Shown: one piece after another, positions 30,141 to 39,768 of the stretch
Numbering within the stretch: the stretch's first letter is position 1
Layout: every line of letters begins with the position of its first letter
Assembly (NCBI GenBank): GCA_013214285.1
Contig: JABSPW010000005.1
Coordinates: 1 to 64,000 of the forward strand
DNA: 64,000 nt
Reading direction: 5' to 3'
Origin: Halioglobus sp.
GTDB lineage: Bacteria; Pseudomonadota; Gammaproteobacteria; Pseudomonadales; Halieaceae
The notes under the pieces: generated by a model
The model's input: only the letters and a program-made list of their open reading frames with translations
What the model was told of the DNA's origin: nothing
Database searches by the model: none
Position numbers and translations under genes: made by a program

Positions 30141-30268
30141 CTTGCATTGGAAATCAGCTCACGAAGGAAAATTTCCTTGTTGCTATAGAGGGAGTGGATC
30201 ATCAGGTGAAGCAGCTGCTTCGCCTCGGTCTGGAAGCCGAGGGTTTCTTTCTTTACGTCAGCGGTCAT
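30141..30268 (-). pseudogene. htpG: htpG (Hsp90) 5' fragment truncated by IS91-like end
   Basis: [43 protein letters not shown] is the HtpG N-terminus; homology stops exactly at the IS-end CAAG/CTTG. Confidence 0.88.
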
Positions 30269-30321
30269 GCGAGATAAGCTCCATAAGCTACTGTTTTTAA
30301 TGAGCTATCGTCTCCCGACGT

Positions 30322-30350
30322 ATAAGGGGATCAAGGGCTAAGATTTCAAG
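30322..30350 (-). promoter_or_regulatory. Sigma-32-like heat-shock promoter of htpG remnant
   Basis: Minus strand CTTGAAA-N14-CCCCTTAT, about 54 bp upstream of the htpG ATG; consensus CTTGAAA-N11-16-CCCCATnT. Confidence 0.75.
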
Positions 30351-30554
30351 AGGATGCGCCGACTTTTTGCCGCGCCCTGTACCCCGGGACGGCGCGGCCC
30401 GAGCCATACACCATTAGAGAGCGACCTCTCAGACATGGTAGTTTCCGCCAAGCTCCGCGACATGAACGCAGTGCACCATAAGACAATGCCAATCACACCG
30501 CGTCCTGTTAGCTGCGCGCAACAGCGCCTCATGGCGGATCGGACTTAACTCGCA

Positions 30555-31631
30555 ATGACCGCAATGAAGCTTCTTTCCCAATACTTAGTGATAGCATTAA
30601 TCACGCTTTTGGGCCTGGAGATAGCACTGCGGGCATATGCCGCATCTCCGCGAGATAGCGAAAGATTTATCTACGATGAACAGCTGGGGTACCGGGCGAG
30701 GCCCGGGCTCCCGGTTCGTGCAGGGGAAAAAACCAACAGCCGTGGATTTAATGACGACGAGCACACCCCGATTCCAAGGGACGGCTCGCTACGGCTGGCC
30801 ATAATCGGGGATTCATTTGTCTACGGTGCCGTGGCCAGGGAGCACAACTTTACCCACGTCCTGGAAAGTCTGGCCCAGCGCGATGGCACCGACCTCGACG
30901 TCATCAACATGGGCATTAGTGCTGCGGGTCCAGGCAACTATCTGGGTTTGCTAAAACATGATGTGGCCGAGTCGCACGTTGATTTGGTGGCAGTCACCAT
31001 CTTTGTAGGTAATGACATTACCCAGGCACACCCTCACTTCAAGACGAGTGTGTGGCTAAACAGTACGCGAGAGACGCTGGAGAAACCGTACCTGGTAGGG
31101 CCATCGTGGGAATACTCCTACGTCTACCGGAGCATCCGCTCTGTCTCAAGAACCATAAGAGAGCGTCTGGACAAGACGCCCCGAGAGTCCTTTACGCGAG
31201 AGAACTTTATGGCTATCGAGCGGCAGCGCTCCGTTATATTCCGCAAGAATCTCTCCGGCTACGTGCGAGATAGTTATGAGGGCGCGATTTACCTGATCGA
31301 AGCAATGTCGGCGGAGGCGAAACGTCAGGGGCTGACACTGGTGGTGATCCTGGCACCCGATGAGCTTCAGATCAGTTCGGAAATCCAGGACTACCTCGAG
31401 ACAAATTACCATCAGGCTCCACAGGACTACGATTTCGGACAGCCGCAGTCCATCCTGACAGCAGCACTTTCAGAACAACAAATCGCCTATATTGACCTGC
31501 TCCCATTCTTCCACGACTCAAAGGATGATGGCGACTTCTATATAGAGTATGACACCCATTGGAACGAGCATGGAAACCGGCTTGCCGCTCACGCTATCTG
31601 GCGGTTCCTCAAGGAGAATGGGGTATTGTAG
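30555..31631 (+). CDS. SGNH/GDSL-type hydrolase with N-terminal membrane anchor
   Basis: AIIGDSFVYGAVA block I, GNDIT block III, DTHWNEHGNRLAAHAI block V. Confidence 0.82.
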   Translation: MTAMKLLSQYLVIALITLLGLEIALRAYAASPRDSERFIYDEQLGYRARPGLPVRAGEKTNSRGFNDDEHTPIPRDGSLRLAIIGDSFVYGAVAREHNFTHVLESLAQRDGTDLDVINMGISAAGPGNYLGLLKHDVAESHVDLVAVTIFVGNDITQAHPHFKTSVWLNSTRETLEKPYLVGPSWEYSYVYRSIRSVSRTIRERLDKTPRESFTRENFMAIERQRSVIFRKNLSGYVRDSYEGAIYLIEAMSAEAKRQGLTLVVILAPDELQISSEIQDYLETNYHQAPQDYDFGQPQSILTAALSEQQIAYIDLLPFFHDSKDDGDFYIEYDTHWNEHGNRLAAHAIWRFLKENGVL

Positions 31632-31678
31632 GCACAAGCTGGCAATAGCAAATCCCTGCGCACACCTTCTGGCCGGTT

Positions 31679-32603
31679 TGACCTTTCCCCCCCGATTCGG
31701 GCCATGACAACGGTGAGAATTCTCCTAACCTCGATAAACTGGAGAACTCACGATGAAGCGGAAACGGTTTACGGAAGATCAAATTATTGGAGCCCTGGAT
31801 CGGCATGAGGCGGGATTGTCAGTGGAGTGCATCTGTCGGGATCTGGGCATTGCCCACGGCACATTCTATCGCTGGAAGTCCAAATATGGCGGGATGAGCG
31901 TCTCGGAAGCCAAGCGCCTGAAGGAACTGGGTACAGAGTATCCACGCTACGGCTATTTGCTGTTGCATAACCTGCTCAAGGCCGAGGGTCTGGTGGTGAT
32001 GAACAAGAAGCGCACGTACCGCATTTATACCGAGGAAGGTATGCAGGTGAGGACGAAGAAGCGGAAGAAGCTCACTAGGCCCCGCGTCCCTCTGGCTTTG
32101 CCTGATAGGCCCAACAAGCGCTGGTTAATAGACTTTATGTCAGACCAGCTATCCAATAGGCGCCGATTTCGGATACTCAATGTGGTCGATGATTTCACGC
32201 GGGAGTGCGTCGGTCAGTTGGCACGCTGTTTGGGAGAATTGGCCGCTGACCGAGGCAAGCCAGCGACCATTGTTTGTGACAACGGCCCCGAACTGACCAG
32301 TAAAGCGATGTTCTTTTGGACACGTGAGAAGAATATCCGGCTGCATCTTATACAGTCTGGCAAGCCCACCCAGAATGCCTTTGTAGAGTCTTTCAACGGC
32401 AAGTTCAGGAATGGCTGCCTGAAGTAGGTTTGGTTTAGGGACCTAGAAGAAGCTAGGCATGAAATTGAGAAGTGGCGGCAACACTACAATCGGGTCAGGC
32501 CACACAGTTCACTGGGATACATCCCTCCGGCGGAGTGCGCCAGGAGGGCAGCATGACTGGAGAGTTTTCACCCCAGGATTGGCCCAAACGCAGGGAAAGG
32601 TCA
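31679..32603 (+). mobile_element. IS3-family element, internally deleted
   Basis: Terminal inverted repeats TGACCTTTCCCCCCCGATTCGGGCC / TGACCTTTCCCTGCGTTTGGGCC (rc of 32581-32603); fused OrfA-OrfB ORF inside. Confidence 0.82.
31753..32427 (+). pseudogene. IS3 transposase OrfA-OrfB in-frame deletion fusion with premature stop
   Basis: MKRKRFTEDQIIGALDRHEAG...YRWKSKYGGMSVSEAKRLKELGTE joined to YPRYGYLLLHNLLKAEG...; UAG after FRNGCLK, then VWFRDLEEARHEIEKWRQHYNRVRPHSSLGYIPPAECARRAA in frame. Confidence 0.85.
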
Positions 32604-33003
32604 CTTCATTTACCGAGGCATGAGAACCTGCCCGGGATCAAAGCGCGGGTCATCGGTTGGTCTAAAGCAGATCGCCTGACCCCTGGCTCAGACGCGCCCT
32701 TCCCGGAGATGCTCAAGGCCCGCATACTGGAGAAATAGCAATATATCTGCCAAGTGACTCTCACTGCCTGCGGCTAACGCCCATTCACGGCTTCAATGGT
32801 GATTCATCCATACAAATAGGCAAGACCGGCGAACCGCATATCGGCACACGAGAGTATCGCTCACCAGATTCTGAGAGGGGTCGAAACCATCAAAAAAGCG
32901 CGCGGCCGTCGCAAGCAAGTCTGGGCCATTGAGGCGGCATGCAGGAGTGCCGCTGCCGAGTTAGGGCAGCAGGTATGAGCAAGCGGAAAGTATTGGGATT
33001 GAT

Positions 33004-33080
33004 TGGCGCGCCTGGCACGATTCGAACGTGCGACCGCCTGGTTCGTAGCCAGGTACTCTATCCAGCTGAGCTACAGGCGC
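33004..33080 (-). tRNA. tRNA-Arg (anticodon ACG)
   Basis: rc GCGCCTGTAGCTCAGCTGGATAGAGTACCTGGCTACGAACCAGGCGGTCGCACGTTCGAATCGTGCCAGGCGCGCCA; cloverleaf pairs by eye, anticodon loop CTACGAA, encoded CCA. Confidence 0.95.
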
Positions 33081-33350
33081 GTGGGCAAGTCACTATAGGG
33101 AACAAGTCCTTTTGGGTCAAGGGCTTATGCGTTTCCGGCGATGGTAAAACCCCTTGTCATGAAGCAGGCGCCATCGATTGGTCCTGCAACCGCTTTACCA
33201 GCAGCGCGCCCCGATGCGCTGCACAAAACGCCCACCAGAACCCAGAGATATCAGGTCTAGCGATCAGGCGATATAACCAGATAGAATTTGGTATTTGTAA
33301 ACACATTCTTCGACTGCACTTTACCGGCATCGAGCCTACAGTGATTCGGT

Positions 33351-33701
33351 ATGCAAAATAACGCGCAACAACCTCGCCAGCGGGCAAGAGACATCAGACA
33401 CTTGGTGGTGGTGCTGCTGCTGTGCGCAACGGGCAACATAGCCCACGCCGCAAACGATACGCCGTCGCTGTTTGCCTGCGGTATCGCGTTTGGCGACAGA
33501 CAGCTGCGCTTCGCCCCACCGTCAACGGCGCGTACCAGGCACGACTACCGGGTGGAAAACCCGCGCCTGCGCCATGTCAACGGTGCCATACGCTTTGCGA
33601 GCCCATACATCATCACACGCGATGTGACGCCATTCGCCAAGAAAGAAAAGCGTCTGCCAAGAAAATTTACCTTCGCCACAGTAGGCTGTTCCTGGCGCTA
33701 G
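33351..33701 (+). CDS. Hypothetical small secreted protein
   Basis: Hydrophobic signal LVVVLLLCATGNIAHAAND; no recognised domain. Confidence 0.4.
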   Translation: MQNNAQQPRQRARDIRHLVVVLLLCATGNIAHAANDTPSLFACGIAFGDRQLRFAPPSTARTRHDYRVENPRLRHVNGAIRFASPYIITRDVTPFAKKEKRLPRKFTFATVGCSWR

Positions 33702-33721
33702 CGTGAACCCGCCCGCCTTTT

Positions 33722-34645
33722 TCAGTCGTCCACCATTCGACCGAGAGGCTTATCGCCCCTAATGGTTGTGCGGTGAATCAATCGCTCCACCCCCGGCTCG
33801 GTGCCGGTGGCGCAATGCATGGCCCGCCAATTGTCCCACAACACCATATCCCCGGGCTGCCAACGGTGGAAATAATGGAACTCGGAGCGTCGCGTATGTG
33901 TTACCAAGCGCATCAGCAACTCCACCGCCTCATCGTTGGACAATCCGACCTTGTGCGGCGCTACGATGCGCTCGAGAAACTGCTCACAGATTTCCAATAC
34001 CTTCCGACCAGTCACCGGGTGTGTGACCACCGCAGGATAGGCCACTTCCGGGAAGTTGGGGAAGTCGATATCGGAGGGTTTCCTCGGACTGTAAGGACCG
34101 GGCTCATAGCCCACTAAATCCGCGAACCGCATGTGTCGGCGCTGCATGCTGAAGGTGTAGGTCACTTCCAGCTGCTCTATCAGAGCTTGCGTACCGGCAT
34201 CAAGCGCATCATAGGCCTTGGCAAGATCACCAAAGCCGGTGAGACCACCCTTGCGTGCGCACACCACAGCCGTGAGCAAGGCACCACGGTTGGGTTTACC
34301 GGTATAGTGTAAATCCATGTGCCAATCCAGCTTGTTGACCAGGTCTATGCCGTTGTATCGGGCGGTCATGAATTTTTCTTTCTCCGGCTCGTTGACCAGC
34401 ACAAACAATTCGGGATATTCCTGTGACGTAGTCACCGCCAACGGATGTATTTCCAACTCACCAAATATGCGACTAAAAGCAATCTGGTTTTCAGGCGTTA
34501 CAACCTGATCGCGAAACAGCAGAATACCATGTTTATTCCACAGCTCGACCAGCTCAGCGGCCAGTTCATTGCTAACTGGTCGCGTGATATCGAAACCTCG
34601 AACTTCTGCGCCTACCTGTGCCAGCGGTATCACCTGCAACGCCAT
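33722..34645 (-). CDS. TauD/TfdA family Fe(II)/2OG dioxygenase
   Basis: WHMDLHYTGKPNRGALL (HxD), VTHPVTGRKVLEICEQF, WDNWRAMHCATG distal His. Confidence 0.93.
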   Translation of the reverse strand: MALQVIPLAQVGAEVRGFDITRPVSNELAAELVELWNKHGILLFRDQVVTPENQIAFSRIFGELEIHPLAVTTSQEYPELFVLVNEPEKEKFMTARYNGIDLVNKLDWHMDLHYTGKPNRGALLTAVVCARKGGLTGFGDLAKAYDALDAGTQALIEQLEVTYTFSMQRRHMRFADLVGYEPGPYSPRKPSDIDFPNFPEVAYPAVVTHPVTGRKVLEICEQFLERIVAPHKVGLSNDEAVELLMRLVTHTRRSEFHYFHRWQPGDMVLWDNWRAMHCATGTEPGVERLIHRTTIRGDKPLGRMVDD

Positions 34646-35117
34646 GGGTTAGTGCACACCGTGGGGTATAAGGCGCACCCAGAAACGGATATTGGTATGG
34701 TCGCGAGACCAACTACAGGGACAGCATGTATCGCAGCCCGCCATCTGCTCATTACAGACATATCTATCCACGGGCCGCGTTATCTGCAGCGAGCGGCCGA
34801 TCAACGGAAGCACCGCGAGGTCGGGCCGATGCTTAGCATCCGCCATGAAAAACGTCGGAGTCACGGCACCCACCTTTTTGCCGCACTCTGTTGCTAGGCG
34901 ACTGCTCTCCAATCCGGATCCAGCTTTACTGTTAGTCACACCTATCCCCTACCATCGTCTAATTGGCTTACACTACGCTGTCGCTTTTGTTTCCCGGCAA
35001 CGACCACAGCCACTCACTATCCCAATGCACCATGTTTCTCAAGGCATCGCCACCCGGTCTCGGCCCGCCTAAGGCCCTTTGCGAGCATATCGAAATCTAT
35101 GCGCTGAACACACCTTC

Positions 35118-35540
35118 TCAAGGGGGCGATTCCGTTGGCGCATCAAACGGCGCCTGGCCGCCAAGACGGCGCAGCCAGTTGAGCCCTCCCAGCACCCCTG
35201 GACGCAGCACCAACCAGCGCTGGAGTCGATACTTGCCCGGAAAGTTCATCAGCAGGGTGCCTGCCAACATCGTCAGTAGCCCCTGGCCAGGGGTGAACAA
35301 CATCATGAAGCCGAAAAGCACCAATAGCGCGCCCACACCGTTTTTAAATACCACCAGGGTCAAGGCAATCGCAGGCCGCCGCGCACTCGAACGCCACGTC
35401 GCGCGAGTCGGTCGACAAAAATAATCCGCTGGCAACCTCGAAACCACCGCCGGGACCGCCGCCAGGGTCGCAACAAGAGTGATCAACGAGACGATACTCG
35501 CCCACACAACTAAAGGCTGCAGCTGGGACAGGTTCTCCAT
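35118..35540 (-). CDS. PGPGW-like putative transmembrane protein
   Basis: FGFMMLFTPGQGLLTMLAGTLLMNFPGKYRLQRWLVLRPGVLGGLNWLRRLGGQAPF. Confidence 0.65.
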   Translation of the reverse strand: MENLSQLQPLVVWASIVSLITLVATLAAVPAVVSRLPADYFCRPTRATWRSSARRPAIALTLVVFKNGVGALLVLFGFMMLFTPGQGLLTMLAGTLLMNFPGKYRLQRWLVLRPGVLGGLNWLRRLGGQAPFDAPTESPP

Positions 35541-35708
35541 ACTACTATCCTAACAGCAACACATTACAATACCGCGTCTTGCGCACCCCATAAAGGGGAT
35601 GTAGCTGCAACGCACTAGACGGGATGACAGCTTGGAAGCGATTGGCCATTGAGAGATAATCCACCACGTGGGGGCAAAAGCCCAAATCAAAAGGGGCGCC
35701 TTCTGACC

Positions 35709-36083
35709 ATGATAAAAGACCTGATGATCGCTACGCTGGCCTGCTTGCTAATTGGCTTAACAGCCAGCGCTGACAGTGCCAATACCGCCAGCACTAATCT
35801 GGCCGGAGTTTCCCAATTCAGCGAACGAGCAATCGCACTGAAGACCCTACTGTTTAACGGTGACACTGAGTGGGGAAGCACGTTGAGCACGGTGGGTCAG
35901 ACATCCAAAAGCGACGACTCCAGTGAGATTCATGTGCCACGCCTCGCCTTTATGCAACCCATCAATGAACGCTGGGGCTTTGATTTCACCTGTCTTGTCT
36001 TGGCGGCGCGGTCGGCCAGGACTTTGGCGACTGGTCCGGCCGCTACTTCATGGTCAGCTATGGCGCGATATCGGTGAGCGCTT
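35709..36083 (+). pseudogene. Truncated OmpP1/FadL-like porin relic
   Basis: MIKDLMIATLACLLIGLTASA...HVPRLAFMQPINERWGFDFTC then +frame CLGGAVGQDFGDWSGRYFMVSYGAISVSA*; FadL-type N-terminal third with frameshift and early stop. Confidence 0.6.
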
Positions 36084-36084
36084 G

Positions 36085-37302
36085 ATGAAGGACACTGCCA
36101 TGCCCGCCACTCCAGCCATTCACATACTCCTGGCAATCGCATTGTTGGTGTCTCTGGGAGCATGTTCCGCGATCCTGCGTAACCCGGTGCCAGATGAGAT
36201 GCACTTGGAAACTACCGTCTTGGACCAACCCAATCTGCGAATTTGGGGCGACGCATACGACCCTTCCCAGCTTGGCCTTGATCAAACGGACCAGGAGTTT
36301 AAGGCTGCCTTCAGCGGCATCATGCACCGCGAGCACAACTATCTGGCGATCTCTGGCGGCGGTGCCAACGGGGCCTATGGTGCAGGTGTTATGGTGGGTT
36401 GGAGCACACTGGGTACCAGACCGGAATTCACCATGGTCACCGGGGTGAGCACCGGCGCTTTGACCGCCCCCTTCGTTTTCCTTGGACCTGAGTACGACGA
36501 TGAGCTGAAGCTGCTGTACACCACTCTTGATACCAGCCGAATTTTATTCCGACGCAGTGTCTTTTCAATCGTGCGCGGTGACGCGATTATCGATAGCACG
36601 CCACTGCGCGACATACTGGATCAGTTTATCACCGAAGAGATGGTCGCAAAGATGGCCCGCGAGTACCGTCGAGGAAGAATATTGAATATCGGCACCACAA
36701 ACCTCGACGCCGGTCGCCCTGTTATTTGGAATATCGGACGCATAGCGAACAGTAGCCACCCGGATGCCGCTAAACTGATCAGGCAGATATTGCTTGCGTC
36801 TGCGTCTATTCCCGGGGTCTTTCCTCCAGTCTACATCCAGGTACACACTCCCGACGGCCGCAGTTATGATGAGATGCACGTCGATGGGGGCACATCAACC
36901 CAAATGTTTCTGTATCCCACTGCAGCCAATGTATCGGAAATACTTGAACTCATGGACGTTCGCGGCACGCCTACAGCCTACGTCATACGCAATTCGCGGA
37001 TACAACCCCGCTACGATCCGGTGAGAGCACGCCTGCCCGATATAGCGGGTCGATCTGTCTCTTCCTTGATACGCACGCAAGGTATTGGTGATGCCTATCG
37101 TATCGCAGCGGTCACCTACAGGGACGGTATCGAGCTGGAAATGACCTGGATTCCAGCGAACGCGCCTAGCGACCCTGGCAATGAAGTTTTCGACCCGGCC
37201 TACATGTCAGCCCTATTTGAATTCGGATACCAGCGCGTGATCAACGGCCGCGCCTGGAGTGAGGTGGATCTAAGCCGCTTGATTCCCGCCGCAATCGAGT
37301 AA
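36085..37302 (+). CDS. Patatin-like phospholipase lipoprotein
   Basis: Lipobox VSLGAC; SGGGANGAYGAGVMVGW, TGVSTGALTAPF (GxSxG), DGGTSTQMFLYP (DGG). Confidence 0.9.
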   Translation: MKDTAMPATPAIHILLAIALLVSLGACSAILRNPVPDEMHLETTVLDQPNLRIWGDAYDPSQLGLDQTDQEFKAAFSGIMHREHNYLAISGGGANGAYGAGVMVGWSTLGTRPEFTMVTGVSTGALTAPFVFLGPEYDDELKLLYTTLDTSRILFRRSVFSIVRGDAIIDSTPLRDILDQFITEEMVAKMAREYRRGRILNIGTTNLDAGRPVIWNIGRIANSSHPDAAKLIRQILLASASIPGVFPPVYIQVHTPDGRSYDEMHVDGGTSTQMFLYPTAANVSEILELMDVRGTPTAYVIRNSRIQPRYDPVRARLPDIAGRSVSSLIRTQGIGDAYRIAAVTYRDGIELEMTWIPANAPSDPGNEVFDPAYMSALFEFGYQRVINGRAWSEVDLSRLIPAAIE

Positions 37303-37306
37303 TGCG

Positions 37307-38293
37307 ATGGCACTGCAACTCTCCGTTCTAGATCAATCACTCGCGCACGGTGCCGACGGTGCAGAGCAAGCCCTGCAGGAAACACTGGAAATGGCGCGCT
37401 GGTCTGAGACCCTAGGTTACACCCGGTTTTGGGTATCGGAGCACCATGCATTCCCCTCCGTTGCTGGCAGCGCACCGGAAGTGCTGCTGGCTGCATTGGG
37501 CGCTGCTACCGACACCATCCGTCTAGGGTCCGGGGGTATTATGCTGCCTTACTACAGCGCGTATAAAGTTGCAGAAGCCTTTTCTTTGCTCGCGAACCTC
37601 TACCCGGGCCGTATTGATCTGGGCGTCGGCCGAGCCCCTGGTGCCGACCTGTCAACCGCACGCGCACTGGCGAGCGACGGTCGACCCAGATTCGAGGCCT
37701 TTCCGGAATTGACTGTGCAGCTCAGTGACTATCTGTGGCGCAGAGACGCACAGCCCATCGTCAGCCCGCGCCCGCCCGAACAGATTCCCATTTGGATGCT
37801 CGGATCCAGTGCCGACAGTGCAGTGCTCGCGGCCCGCCTTGGCCTGCCTTACAATTTGGGCCTGTTCATTAATCCAAACGCCGACTCACAGCTGATCGGC
37901 TTGTACAAGTCCCACTACCAGGCCAACGAACACCAAGCTTCGCCTTACGCCATTCTCACTGTCAGTGTTTTCTGCGCAGATAGCGAGGATTATGCTCGAC
38001 AACTGCAGCTCACCTACGAGCTTAATCTTTTCCGATTTTTCATGGGACAATCGGGAGGGCGATCACTGACCCCCGAGCAGGTCAAGGATTATCCTATCGG
38101 ACCAAGGGAACGTGCATTTATCGCAAGTCGCGAGAACAGTCGCGCCACCGGCACACCATCACAGGTCAAACGGCGCATCAAACAACTCGCCGAAAAACAC
38201 AACGCGGACGAGATCATGGCCGTTACCAATATGTTCTATATGAAAGATCGCAAACGCTCATTTGAATTACTGCGCTGTGTATTCGATGCGTGA
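37307..38293 (+). CDS. LLM-class flavin-dependent oxidoreductase (luciferase-like)
   Basis: LGYTRFWVSEHHAFPSVAGSAPEVLLAALGAATDTIRLGSGGIMLPYYSAYKVAEAF...; PIWMLGSS. Confidence 0.93.
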   Translation: MALQLSVLDQSLAHGADGAEQALQETLEMARWSETLGYTRFWVSEHHAFPSVAGSAPEVLLAALGAATDTIRLGSGGIMLPYYSAYKVAEAFSLLANLYPGRIDLGVGRAPGADLSTARALASDGRPRFEAFPELTVQLSDYLWRRDAQPIVSPRPPEQIPIWMLGSSADSAVLAARLGLPYNLGLFINPNADSQLIGLYKSHYQANEHQASPYAILTVSVFCADSEDYARQLQLTYELNLFRFFMGQSGGRSLTPEQVKDYPIGPRERAFIASRENSRATGTPSQVKRRIKQLAEKHNADEIMAVTNMFYMKDRKRSFELLRCVFDA

Positions 38294-38610
38294 ACCCCCT
38301 CTTTGACAATCGCCCGGCTCAACCTGAAACAAGCGGTGTTCGCAAAGCGCCCCTACCCCTAATAGTGCCTGGGAGGCAGGACTATCCCGAGTGACTAATG
38401 AGCATAGGCAGAGCCATAGAACCGTTGGCTCTAGGCACTAAAAGCCTCACCTGGTCGTGCCGCGACGGCTACTGGTGAATTGCACGTTCAGCGCCACCGC
38501 AATGGAACACCCAACCGGTATAGTCTCGACGGAAAAAATCATAATCAGGCCGAAATAGCAGCACATAAAACGTCGATAATCCGCGTGGCAGACGTCATAA
38601 TAGTCGTCTC

Positions 38611-39768
38611 GTGGCGACTACCAGCGGAACCGTGAAAAAAATCATCGCAGCGTCAATAGCCGTCATTCTCATCGTCGCCATCATTTACTACATGGGCACG
38701 ACGCCACCACCGCAAGTCACCCTGCACACCGTGACCCGAGGCACTGTGGAGAAAACGGTTTCCAACACGCGGGCAGGCACCGTTGACGCCTGTCGTCGCT
38801 CCAAACTGTCCATGCCCATCGGTGGCCGGGTCGACCAATTACTGGTGAACGAGGGCGACCTGGTCAAACAAGGCCAGGTACTGCTATCCCTTTGGAATAA
38901 GGATCGCAAAGCGATGCAATCACAGGCAAAGGCGCAATTGCAGGCAAGCCGAAATAACGCCAAGAAGATCTGCATAGAAGCTGAGAATGCGGCGCGTGAA
39001 GCTCAACGTCTCGACCAACTGCACGAGCGCAAACTCGCCTCAAAGGAGGCCACGGAACTGGCCCGAACACGCGCGAAGGGCAGCGACTTCGCCTGCCAGG
39101 CGGCCCGCGATGAACAGCAGGTCGCAGCATCAAATCTCGACGCAAATAATGTATTGTTAGAAGAGACATACCTCCGCGCGCCATTTGCCGGCGTCGTGGC
39201 CGAGATCAACGGTGAAATCGGCGAGTACGTGACCCCGTCTCCACCGGGAGTCGCTACACCGCCAGCAGTCGATCTTATCGATTACAGCTGCCTTTACGTC
39301 ACAGCACCCATCGATGAGGTAGATGCGGGAGAGCTGCAGCAGGGCCTGCCATCACGTATCAGTCTTGACGCATTCCGCGGTGAGCACTTCGAGGGCTCGC
39401 TCGACCGCATTGCGCCCTACGTGCTGGACCTAGAAAAACAGGCACGTACCGTGGAGGTAGACGTGGCCTTCACCGACCCCGGGGTACGATCGAGGCTATT
39501 AGTCGGCTACAGCGCCGACATCGATATCATTCTAGACACGCACGCGGACGTGCTACGCGTTCCCACTGAGGCCGTGATGGAAGACAATCAAGTCTACCGT
39601 TATAACCGCGACACCGGCGCTCTGGAACTGGTGACATTACAAGTGGGCTTAAGCAACTGGAACTACACCGAGGTCACGGGCAACCTTAAAGTCGGTGATG
39701 AGATCGTGTTATCTCTCGATTTACCGGATCTTGCCGATGGTCTCGAAGTCGTGCCGCGAAATGATTGA
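38611..39768 (+). CDS. HlyD/MacA-type periplasmic adaptor
   Basis: N-terminal TM, biotinyl-lipoyl-like GGRVDQLLVNEGDLVKQGQVLLSL, helical hairpin, LRAPFAGVVAEINGEIGEYVTP. Confidence 0.88.
   Translation: MATTSGTVKKIIAASIAVILIVAIIYYMGTTPPPQVTLHTVTRGTVEKTVSNTRAGTVDACRRSKLSMPIGGRVDQLLVNEGDLVKQGQVLLSLWNKDRKAMQSQAKAQLQASRNNAKKICIEAENAAREAQRLDQLHERKLASKEATELARTRAKGSDFACQAARDEQQVAASNLDANNVLLEETYLRAPFAGVVAEINGEIGEYVTPSPPGVATPPAVDLIDYSCLYVTAPIDEVDAGELQQGLPSRISLDAFRGEHFEGSLDRIAPYVLDLEKQARTVEVDVAFTDPGVRSRLLVGYSADIDIILDTHADVLRVPTEAVMEDNQVYRYNRDTGALELVTLQVGLSNWNYTEVTGNLKVGDEIVLSLDLPDLADGLEVVPRND

Noticed and set aside
31676-32606. Target-site duplication of the IS3 element
   Set aside because: Flanking triplets are gtt and ctt; not a perfect duplication, so not claimed.
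32472-32738. 88-aa ORF spanning the right end of the IS3 element
   Set aside because: Crosses the IS boundary; the part after the IS (DRLTPGSDAPFPEMLKARILEK) may be a gene remnant but family could not be identified.
34649-35072. Overlapping ORFs in the gap before the PGPGW gene
   Set aside because: No convincing start, motif or codon pattern in any frame.
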